Of a stretch of 64,000 nucleotides of DNA, positions 46,930-56,597 are shown one piece after another (positions within the stretch are counted from its first letter, which is position 1; the number at the start of each line of letters is the position of its first letter). This stretch comes from Nephrocerus scutellatus (Eukaryota > Arthropoda > Insecta > Diptera > Pipunculidae), in NCBI GenBank assembly GCA_947095585.1, contig OX352762.1, forward strand, positions 9,775,969 through 9,839,968, read 5' to 3'. Below the pieces are notes generated by a model. The model worked only from the letters and a program-made list of their open reading frames with translations, was not told the origin of the DNA and made no database searches. A program made the position numbers and the translations under genes.

Positions 46930-48430
46930 TACCAATTGGTACGGCGCCTATGCGCCATCGCGTGCGGATCCTGGCAATGAGCTTCAGCTCTCTCCAACTC
47001 TTCCCCAATTGCCGTGACTCCTCCTCAACTGTTACGCGCCATGTATTTCACGGAAGTCCAGTTCTTCTACCATCCTAAGATAACAGATTCCATTGCATTG
47101 CGTAGTTTGCTATGGAACTGACGCCTTTTCGGAGTATATGACCAGTTCACTGCCACTTCCGTCGTTGGATGGTTGTTCCTATTGGATCCTGACCCGTTCT
47201 CTGGTAAAGATGTTCGTTTGAGATAAGGTTAGGCCAGAAAACCCTTAAGATGTTCCGTAGTCACATATTTATGAACGTTTGTAATCTTTTTTTGATAGTA
47301 GCGGTCACTAATGCTTCACCCGTACAACAGCACATATTCAACATTTGAACGAAAGAGTCGCTGATCGCATTGCTTTGCCATATCATGAACATCATTCCAA
47401 ACTCTGATTTTTCTTTGTCGATTCAGTTGACAATGTCCTGTTAGGTTCCACCTTAGGTCGAGAAAATATTCCCAAGGTATAGGAAACTCTCTACTCTCTA
47501 TACCCGTTGTCCAGCAATGTTAACTTGAGTTACTGAGTTAGTGCCGAGGTTGATGATTTTGGTTTTGGCAATATTTATCTTCAAACCAGCAACTTTTGCC
47601 TCCATTTCTATATTTGTTTTTGTGTGGTGCAGCTCCATAATCCTCTGGGAGAGTAAACAAACGTCGTCAGCTTAGTCCAGATGTTCCAGTTGAGATGTAA
47701 GATTCAAACGAAATCCTCCGTTTCCACTAAACGGTAATTAAAGCTACGCGAAGCACATCGCTATTCACCAACAACAAAAAAAGTATCGGCGATAGAATGC
47801 AGCCTTGTCGTACCCCACTTTCCTCTATGCAGCACATGACATTTAGAGCCATCATAGGTTGCTTTAATAGTAGCTATTAGTTTATCGGGTATACCTCTCC
47901 TGCGCAGACTCTGTCAAACACCTTCTCAAAATCGATAAACAGCAGGAGCAGCGGCAACCAGAATTCAACGCACTGTTCAGTAATGATCTGCAGGATGTTG
48001 ATGTCGTCTACACAGGAGGATCCAGTCCGAAAACCTGGTTGTTCGGCATCGAGTTTATCTTCCAGATGTTCTACCTTAGACAATTATTAACTTCTTCCAC
48101 TCGTCGGGGAAACTTTCTGCCTCTCAAGCTATCTCTTCAAGAGGATATAAAAGCTCTGCTGATGTCGTTGGAGCAGCACACAGAATCTCTTCGGGTATGC
48201 CATCTAGTCCTACCGACTTGTTGTTCTTCAGTGCATTGATCGCGGTAGCGATCTCATCTTTACTGGCAGTTGAGGCGCGAATTCGGGAAATTGTTGCTTT
48301 CGGCAGCTCCATTTGAATTGGGTGCATATTGTTGGCGAATACACGGTTAAGGACCGTAGAAAAATGCTCCTTCCATCGCTTGAGCTGACATTTCGCCGGA
48401 TATTGGCTAGAGCGGCGACCCGTTCACCAC
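46930..48430 (-). mobile_element. LINE family B copy 2 (RT region), decayed
   Basis: Minus strand: KDEIATAINALKNNKSVGLD with GIPEEIL (RT start, 48210-48270), AEQPGFRTGSSCVDDINIL (about 47990-48050), LLFIDFEKVFDRV (RT motif A, about 47910-47945), and a broken C-terminal part down to about 46940 that parallels 42641-43425. The frame is lost around 48090 and again below 47880. Confidence 0.8.
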
Positions 48431-48792
48431 AAAAGTTTTACAAAAAATGTTGTCCATCGGAGATACACATGTGTAAAAAATTTGTACAAAATCGGGTTAG
48501 TTTTTAAAAAATGTATATGGGCACCCCGCAAATTTTAATAGAAAGTGTTGTCTCTGGACCCCGCAACTTTTAATAGAAAGTGTTGTCTCTGGACCCCGCA
48601 AATTTTAATAGAAAGTGTTGTCTCTGGACCCCACAAATTTTAATAGAAAGTGTTGTCTCTCGATAGACACATGTGTGCAAAATTTCAATAAAATCGAGCT
48701 ATGGAAAGTGCGTTGAAAATTGATCGCAACATTCCACGACAGACCGACAGACGTGCCACGGCCAAGCGAAGTTAATATAGAGAATTTAAAAA
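48425..48792 (+). repeat. Repeat H copy 3, 3' part with 35-bp internal tandem
   Basis: It contains the core unit (tacaaaaaatgttgtccatcg) and a four-fold 35-bp tandem starting at 48523, 48558, 48593 and 48628. It ends with the standard gaagttaatatagagaattt terminus at about 48790. The terminus lies about 95 bp from the 3' end of the secreted-protein paralogue. Confidence 0.85.
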
Positions 48793-48887
48793 CAAAGTCG
48801 ATTCCATTATAAACTAAAAGAAAAGAACATTTTTATTTTCTTATAAACTTGGGGTTTCAAAACTCCAATAAACCAGTTTATTTCCAA

Positions 48888-50453
48888 CTACTCCAGAAGG
48901 GCATTCTCGATTATCCAGCGGCATCTGCTTGAGTTTACATCGTTCGTTTCCGAAGTAATATAACCCATCATCCTAATATCACCCGTACACCAAGATGAAT
49001 ATCGACCGCATAGAGTTTTATTGGCATACCAATTAACAATGCGAACCTCATCACCAGCAGGATGAATTTCCCACACCGACAGATCAATAGAGTCACTCTT
49101 AGGCTGCACCAGAGTGCGAGTGTTATCATCATTATAGTAATAATTATTCATCATAAAATCGCCATCGAATGTTGCACTCTCGAATTCGTAGATTAGCTCG
49201 TAAGGGGGTATTTTCCTCAGAAGCCAACTGATCCCAAGCAAAGGATAATTGTCCGTTATACAAGCATCATAGCGGAACGTGAGTGGTGTCGTCATGTGGG
49301 ATGCATATAAATAGTCTGAATGGGCCACATTTTTAAAGCGCACCTTTTCGGCGAAGAATATATTCATGGTTGACACTGGCAGAATGTTTTTGGCCACTCT
49401 GATCTTCTGTTGTAACTGAGGTGAAATATTTCTTTTGTAAAGCTCTTTCAAGTAATTGGCCATAACTCTTGTGGCTGGATCATCGAGTTGTTGGGTTGAT
49501 CGCAATTTACCAGCAATTATTTCAAAAACTTCGACAAACTGATTCATTCCCAATATATTCTTTTCGTACAGGATGTACATTTCGTTGACAAGTCCAATCT
49601 TCGTGGTGAAATCGTAAAACTCGTACACCTTTGCGATAAAGTAGTGCACGACATGGTCATACAGGTCGTTGTCGACTGAGGTCCGCAGCGCCATCGACAG
49701 TCTTTGCATATCGGCCATATGCTCCATATTCATCTTAGTCGGCAAAGCTGACATTACTGTTTCGGCAGCACGCTTAATAAGTTCATTCAGGATGCTCGTG
49801 TCAATTGGACCTAGCCTATCTTAACTAAGAAGCGTATTATAGAGCGTAATTAACTGGAACGGATCCATGTGGTTATTGGAGTTAAGCTGATACCACAATG
49901 CAGTCAATACATAATACCTGATGATATTTTTTTTAGTCATTTGAAAATATTTAAGCAAAATATTGAAATTATTGTTGTCGTTTGCGTAGACGTCGTGGAC
50001 GATCCGGGTGATTTGCGACGGCGAAGCATCCATTTTGTCGATGATTGTTCTATCGGCCTCATCGAATTTACCCATTTTTATGGCTTGGATAACATCGAGT
50101 GTCATATTATCTTGACTTAACTCTTCCTCCATGCTACCTAATTCGTCCCCAATTTTTTGTATTTGATTTACCATCGAAATGTACTGCCACAGTAATTGCG
50201 CTGTTTCATTGCTGTAATAGTTTTGGGTCTCCACTGCATACATTAAATTGTCAACTGAATCGTGTAGGATAGTTTCGATCTGATCTGTTAACTTCGTCAA
50301 ACTGGCATAATGAACTAAATCACTTGCGTCAATCCCATTGCTTCGAATTAAGTTCTGTTTCCCACTGCAGTCTCCCTGACGGACTTTTGTTAAGAAAACG
50401 AGCAAAAGGCTCAGAAATAATGATATTCGTAGTTGGCGAGTTTCTGGCAGCAT
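48888..50453 (-). pseudogene. Paralogue of the 11500-12861 secreted protein, with one in-frame stop
   Basis: The minus-strand frame opens at the ATG at 50453 with a signal peptide (residues about 8-27, hydrophobic LRISLFLSLLLVFL). It runs 210 codons to a TAA at 49821-49823. The same frame then stays open for another 310 codons to 48888. The downstream part carries the family signatures: VRFKNVAHSDYLYASH, VWEIHPAGDEVRIVN, and CRWIIENALLE at the end. They match in order the C-terminal domain of the intact paralogue. The upstream half looks helical, with NETA and NMTL glycosylation sites. A single stop with no frameshift in about 520 codons means a recent nonsense mutation, an assembly error, stop readthrough or an undetected intron. 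AATAAA signals follow at 48877-48882 and 48832-48837. Possible TATA elements lie at about 50516-50550 but are weak. Confidence 0.8.
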
Positions 50454-50682
50454 TGCGTATTTTTGCTGAATATCTTCCGTTTAAGCTGCGAACGAACTTG
50501 AGGCTATGACTGGAGCGTTATAACTACTGTGATCTGTTGAGGTATTATATTCTACCAGTGGTGATAATTTCTATTGTATTTAGGAGATTAATCTATCACG
50601 TTTGTGATATCTTAACATACTCATCAATATTTGTTTTTCTAATTAGCTAGATAAGATACGAAGTAGTAAAAGAAAATGAAAC

Positions 50683-51590
50683 AACCCATAAAAATTAAAA
50701 GTTTTCGTGTAAATTCTCTAATCGTGAATACACAATGTGCAGGTTGAATAAAATCGGGTAAATTTTTTTTAGTTTAGTTTTTCTTAGAGAGCCCTTTCAC
50801 TAGCAAATTTTAACAAAAAGTGTTTTCCATCGGAGATACACATGCGACATGCATATAAAATTTGAAGAAAAAAATTTGTATGGGTACCCCGCCGACCACT
50901 AGGCCCGATTACTTCCAAATTTTTACAAAAAGCGTTGTCCATCGGAGATACAAATGCTTACAAAATTTGAAGAACATCGGTTATTTTTTTACAAAATTGT
51001 ATGGGTACCCCGCCGTCCCCTGGGCCCGATTACTTCCAAATTTTTACAAAAAGTGTTGTCCATCGGATATACACATGCGACATGCATATAAAATTTGAAG
51101 AAAATCGGGTACTTTGTTTTTATAAAATTTGTATGGGTGGGTGCCCCCCAACCCCAGGGCCGAATCACTTCCAAATTTTTAAAAAAAGTGTTGTCCATCA
51201 GAGATACACATGATGCTTATAAAATTTGAAGAAAATCGGGTACTTTGTTTTTATAAAATTTGTATGGGCTGGTGCCCCCGAACCCCGGGGCCGAATCACT
51301 TCCTAATTTTTACAAAAAGTGTTGTCCTTCGGAGACACACATGCGTATAAAATTTGAAGAAAATCGGGTAAATTATCTAAAAAATTTGTATGCGAGCCCC
51401 ACGACCCTGAGGCCTGAGGTGCCCCAAATTTTAATAGAAAGTATTGTCATGGAAAATAGATATGTGTGCCAAATTTGAATAAAATCTGACTTTAGGAAGT
51501 GTGTTAAAAATTTATCACAATATTATGCCCACCAGCCAGCCAGCCAACCACGGGCACGCGAAGTTAGTATAGAGAATTTAAAAACCAAAA
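50683..51590 (+). repeat. Repeat H copy 4, long form with several tandem core units
   Basis: It has the acaacccataaaaatt start, the aaattctcta motif, then about five core units of 120-135 bp (cores near 50815, 50925, 51045, 51180 and 51312), each with ttacaaaaagtg, ccatcgga and a GC-rich 'gccccccgacccc'-like patch. It ends with the ccagccagccag stretch and the agtatagagaatttaaaa terminus. It lies just upstream of the interrupted paralogue. Confidence 0.85.
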
Positions 51591-51779
51591 CTATTAACAC
51601 AGGTAGCAAGGCTTATGAGTAAATTCTTCTTCTTCTTCTACGATCCACAAAAATACTTGTATTCTAAAACCAAAAAATGGTCTGTCACTAAAATGTATGA
51701 GTTATCAGTGCTAGACATCGTGTTAGATAAACTGAAATGTAAATAGAAACAGTGGTAACGGCGGAATATCTTTCTTTTT

Positions 51780-52175
51780 TTTTTGTTGCGAGCCCGAAGG
51801 GCGAAGCTAATAATCAGAGGACAAGAAAATTTTTCTAGCGTACGTGTGTGGGTTTGTCGGTTTGTCGGTTTGTCAGTTTGTCAGTTTGTCAGTTTTCCCG
51901 GTTTTATATCGCGACTTCTAGCAGTCAGAATTTGATGGGACTTGTTTTAAAACAATTGGTAAGTGCTTGGCTTGCGATGACGTGAGGCGTGTCACGTGTT
52001 GCGCGTCGCGTGTGGCGCGTGTAATTTTTTTTTCTTCAAATACTTGTTTAAAACTTGGCTCGCGATGACGTGACGCGTGTCACGTGTCACGCGTCGCGTG
52101 TGTCGCGTGTAATTATTTATTTATAAATACTTGTTTAAAAACAATTGTAAAGCGCTCAGCTTGCTACACCATCGC
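51780..52175 (+). repeat. Repeat C copy 1 (dispersed), with internal tandem duplication
   Basis: It starts near a T-rich run and 'gcgagcccgaagggcgaagc', followed by a short tandem of ggtttgtc/agtttgtc octamers (51852-51892), then 'tatatcgcgacttctagcag'. A unit of about 105-115 bp holding gatgacgtgacgcgtgtcac is duplicated (about 51970-52135). An inverted copy of the family lies at 54960-55125. Confidence 0.75.
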
Positions 52176-52457
52176 AAGTTTGAGTTTTTTTGTTATTCAA
52201 AGTTAGAAGAAAAAAAATGTTTTTTTTTTTAAAGTAAAATCCTTTTAAGATAATTCAGTCTTTAGGCTGAATTACAATTATCCATATGGCGAGTTAAGAA
52301 GCTCGCTTTACTATCTTAATCATTTATTTTATATTTGCCTCTATATTACATGTGATATGTGTGTACCAAGTTTGGTTGAAATCGCTCCAGGCTTTTCCGA
52401 GTGAATACATATTGTTACGAAATTTAGGCTTTCGTGTTCGTAATGGATTTTGCAAAT

Positions 52458-52917
52458 AAAAAAACAACCCATAAAAATTAAAATTTTTCTTGTAAATTCT
52501 CTAATCGGAGATACACACACACACACACACACTGCGTGCTCGTTTTGTGGCAAAATCATCCACCAAATTACGCAGCTGCAGCGAACAGCGCTGCTCACAA
52601 AGCACAGAGCTCAGACTTTGCCGTGATCTGATGCGATATAGCGTTATTTAAAAATTGTATATTGGGGTCCCCAAGGGGCCAAGGGTGTACAAAATTTACA
52701 GAAAATCGCGTAAATTTTGTAAAATATTTGTATGGGAGCCCCCCGAACCCGAGGTCCGAGGGGCCTCAAAATAATAAAAAGTATTGTCACCGGAAATGTA
52801 CATGTGTGCAAAATTTCAATAAAATCGGGCCTTGGGAAGTGGGCTAAAAATTGATCAGAAAATCTGACCAGCCAGCCACGTGCACGCGAAGTTAATATAG
52901 AGAATTTAAAAACACAA
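52458..52917 (+). repeat. Repeat H copy 5
   Basis: Complete, from acaacccataaaaatt to gaagttaatatagagaattt. It contains a (CA)n run and the 135-bp module 52530-52664, which differs from 10905-11039 (copy 1) at only three positions. Confidence 0.88.
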
Positions 52918-53079
52918 CAGAAATTTATTAAATCACAAATTACAACTGTAATTATTAACAACAAGCAAAAATAGCAAAAGTTTCCTAATTACACTGGTGA
53001 TTCAAATGCTCGCAGAACAATTATTATTAATGTAATTCATTCAATTCATATAATGATAAACTATTTGTAAAGATTAAAT

Positions 53080-53200
53080 AGCATTACTGAGGTTTTATAG
53101 AGTTAATGTTAATTAAAAATAGAATAGGACCTAATACTGAACCCTTTGGAACACCGCAATCTATAGTTAAGCTATTACTCAATTCAACAGAAATGCTTCA
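53080..53200 (-). mobile_element. Jockey/CR1-group RT fragment
   Basis: The minus strand reads CGVPKGSVLGPILFLININ, the RT motif that normally reads GVPQGS-x-LGP-x-LF-x-x-Y-INDL. Nothing else of the element is recognisable on either side. Confidence 0.7.
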
Positions 53201-53308
53201 CTATTATGATTGCTTATTATGCACATAAAACACTAATATTTCATCACTACTACACAATAAATTAGATGGTAGCTCTATCTGCTTGCGAGTACTTTTCAAG
53301 TTGTTTAT

Positions 53309-53605
53309 AAAATAACCCATAAAAAATAAAATTTTTCGTGTAAATTCTCTAATCGGGGATACGGATGTGCAAAGTTTGAATAAAATCGTGGAAAGTTTTT
53401 ATAAAAATTGTTTAGGTGGCTCCTCATCACTCTCCGATCACTCAAGAATATTTTCAAATAGTGTTTCCAAAGGAGATACACATGTGTACAAAGTTTGAAT
53501 AGAATCGGGCTTAAGGAAGTGGGTTAAAAATTGATCACAAGATGCTGCCCACCAGCCAGTCAGCCAGCTAGCCACGGGCACGTGAAGGTAATATAATTTA
53601 AAAAT
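53309..53605 (+). repeat. Repeat H copy 6, short form
   Basis: It has the 5' acccataaaaaataaa start, the aaattctcta motif, a single core unit, and a degenerate 3' end (gccacgggcacgtgaag). It is the shortest of the copies that keep both ends. Confidence 0.8.
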
Positions 53606-53994
53606 GAAATGCTCTTCATTGGTAATCGCATCACTGAGAACGGCTGGACTGAATTGGTGAATTGGATATATTTTGAGGAAATAACTCAATTAAATATTTT
53701 CGGTAAAATGAAAAATCTGGAAAAAAAGGCATTTCTTTTTCTTATTCTTTTGTGTTGATTTTTGATCTGGACAACAAAAGTCGTTACTTCACTTCTATTC
53801 CATATATTTGCAATAGTTGACGTATAAGTACTTGGAGTTTCGGTTGCGGTTTGCATTCGCAATTGCAAAAAACAAACCACAAGGGCAATCATTGAGTGTT
53901 TGCGGCATTAACATTGAAAATCCGTGCTTCTCGCATGGTGAATTATATGTCGCTTGTTCCAGTGTACGAAAACCATTAGCTTTGTTTGTTTATG

Positions 53995-54665
53995 CGCCAG
54001 ACCCCAAAAAGACCCCCAAAGGACCACAAAACTCCCAAAAAGTCCCCCAAAAGAATCATAAAAAAATCTCTGAAAGACCAAAAGAATCATAAAATACCAT
54101 CCAAAAAAGTCCCCCCTCATAAGATCCTCAAAAGACTCTCAAAAGACCCCAAAAACATTTTAAAGACTTCCCAACAAACCTCAAAAAGATCCTCAAAAGA
54201 CCATCTAATGGCCCACAAAGGACCTCAAAAGACTCCCCAAACGACCCTAAAAAGACCCACAAAAGACCCTCAAAAGACCCTCCAAGGACCCTCAAAGGAC
54301 TTCCAAAGAAACCTCAAAAGACTCCCAAAATACCGCTAAAAGACCCCAAAAAATCATAAAAAGACCTCCGACCCTCAAAAGACAAACAAAATACCCTCAA
54401 AAGACTCCCAGAAGATCCCCAGAACACCCCCCAAAAGAAAACCCAAAAACCCAAACAAAATGCTAACATAAGAATCATAAAAGAATATTTAAAAATCCCC
54501 AAAGGACACCCAAAGGACCTACAAAAAACCTTCAGAGGACCCTCAAAAGACTTCCCAAAAGACCCTTAAAAGACCCTTAAAAGACCCTCAAAAGACCACC
54601 AAAAATCGTCAACAGGCCTACAAAGCACCCTCACCAAACACCCCAAAAGACCCTCAAAAGAGCCG
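53995..54665 (+). repeat. C/A-rich degenerate minisatellite (about 10-11 bp unit)
   Basis: Some 650 bp built from variants of 'ccctcaaaaga', with few T and very few G other than the recurring aaagga/aaaga. The strand bias produces long Lys/Pro-rich frames (for example 53986-54339) that have no gene-like features. Confidence 0.85.
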
Positions 54666-54667
54666 AT

Positions 54668-54955
54668 ATATAGGAATTCCTACCAAAAACTTTCCACTAC
54701 TATAAACAAACGAGCTAATGTATTCTGCTAAGCGAGTGACTACATACACCCGTGTATGTATATTTATTTGTAATTCAGTTCAAAGACTGATTTATCTTAG
54801 AAGCCTAATAGTATGCAACGTTAAATGTAGGTCTTTCATTCATAAGCGACAGGTCATTCAGTCAAAAGCGATTTCTGAAATAGTTTTTAAGTCTACATTT
54901 TACTTTGCAAACTTAAAAAAAATCGATAGCGATGCGTAGATTAAGTATTTTTTTT
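54668..54955. other. Unassigned
   Basis: A 73-codon frame at 54718-54939 (+) has no recognisable pattern. Confidence 0.4.
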
Positions 54956-54956
54956 T

Positions 54957-55125
54957 TTTTTCAGTTTTCTCTGGGGTAGTAACCCCTATGAATGAAAAAA
55001 GTATGCCATCGCAAGCCGAGCGCTATGCAATTGCTTTAAAAAACAAGTTCCATAAAATTTTGACTGGCAGAAGCCGAGATATACGACACGGCAAACAAAC
55101 GTACGTACAAAATTTTTTGCCACGT
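54957..55125 (-). repeat. Repeat C copy 2 (inverted relative to 51780)
   Basis: The reverse complement carries 'tatatctcggcttctgccag', 'tatggaacttgtttt' and 'gcgctcggcttgcgatg', aligning with 51905-51985. The duplicated CACGCG part is absent. Confidence 0.7.
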
Positions 55126-55129
55126 GGCA

Positions 55130-55945
55130 CTTTGTAAAATCTGTAATTTATTATTCGCACCAGCGAAAGATACAGCGACTATAGCTCATTCTTCAATAAC
55201 GCAATAAGGACATAGCCTTAGTCATGCATTAGTAAGACCATCAGCGTATTTTTACTTTTCTTAAAAGGAAAAATGTATTTCTCTGAATTAAAGTTTAATA
55301 ATTATTCCAGAATGATAACAAGTGCTCTTTCAAATGACGAAAATTATTCCAGTCTCAGTCCCACAGACACGAAATCTGGCCGGCTGCTGTGCATCAACCT
55401 CCAACGCACTTATATCTAGTTGGAATGCGAGTCGTATTGTACGCGCGTATAATTGAATCATTCGTTGCAAATCCAAGTAATTGCCTTGCACTGAAACACT
55501 GGTCAGTGGATATTGGACACTGTACAGCAGTTGCAGATGCAGCAAAATACATACATTTACTCTCTCCAGCAACTTCAGGACAGCATCAGATTCTAAACTT
55601 AATTATTTGTGGGCGTCTCTACTTGCACGCATTCGAAATTTCCCTAAGGGCTTTACTTGATTCAGTTTAGTTTGCTATCCTGGTCTTGCTGTACCTATAG
55701 ACGTACATATATTGACAGCTATGCAGTCATCAGTCAGTAGTAATTGCATTTGTCCTTATAATGTGATTTCGATGTCCGACGTGACGACATAATGAACAGA
55801 AGTTCATCATCCCTATAAATGAGGCTAGGAGAAAATTGATTAGTGATTTGGTTTCGATCTGCATGGAGATTGGATGGACTCCAAAATAATTTTCAAGTTT
55901 TGTTTTTAAAACCTAGTTTCAAACAGAGCATCCTATCTTGTATGG
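55130..55945. other. Unassigned
   Basis: Overlapping frames at 55330-55670 on both strands show no recognisable domain. Confidence 0.4.
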
Positions 55946-55949
55946 AAAA

Positions 55950-56345
55950 CGGTGTACTTACTTTCTTACTTAGGTACCCTTATGGGTCTTAATAGTAATA
56001 TTCAGCACGACAGACCTTCTCGCGACCTAGTGTTGCGCATGTATATTTTTGGACACAAAATGGAAGGGACCTATAAGTTAAGGCCGGATCCGAACGGCGA
56101 ATTGAAAAGCTTTCCGTGACAAGTTATTTACTCTCGGAACGTTAGTCACCCATTCGCGAGAGATGGGACATCGTGAAAAATACATTTGGTGTTTTTTTTT
56201 TTTTTTTTTTTTTTTTTTATATAGAGACTTATTGCCAAGGGATGACTCCCTGAATGACTTACGTCACGGCAATAAGTTGGGCTAAGCCCTTTATTAAATT
56301 CAAAATAAAATAAAAATCGAAAGAATGTGATTTACAATATATCAC
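55950..56345 (-). repeat. LINE-tail debris with a T27 run and a hairpin
   Basis: 55955-56170 resembles the 3' part of LINE family B and its flank at 46870-46915 (ggcgaattgaaaag, ttactctcgg). 56192-56218 is a T27 run, a poly(A) tail on the minus strand. It is followed by a hairpin with perfect 10-bp arms, acttattgcc at 56227-56236 and ggcaataagt at 56268-56277. This looks like the 3' end of a second poly(A)-tailed element. Confidence 0.5.
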
Positions 56346-56551
56346 ATTCCTCACGTTTGTAGCCGGTTTCAATTTATTTTCTCAGAACTCTCCCTGATTC
56401 ATTGGAAAAGCAATACGAAAAACGAACACGAATTTAGAACGACGCGAGTCCAAATACTTTTATCAATGAATCATGGTCAGGGAAAACTACAAAAAACCTT
56501 GACCAAGAAAATATTACAAATTATAAAAATAATTTAAAAAATACTGATAAA

Positions 56552-56554
<3 letters not shown>

Positions 56555-56597
<43 letters not shown>

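Noticed and set aside
53986..54339. Lys/Pro-rich 117-codon frame resembling a basic nuclear protein
   Set aside because: Explained by the C/A-rich minisatellite; no start context or splice sites, and the repetition continues outside the frame.
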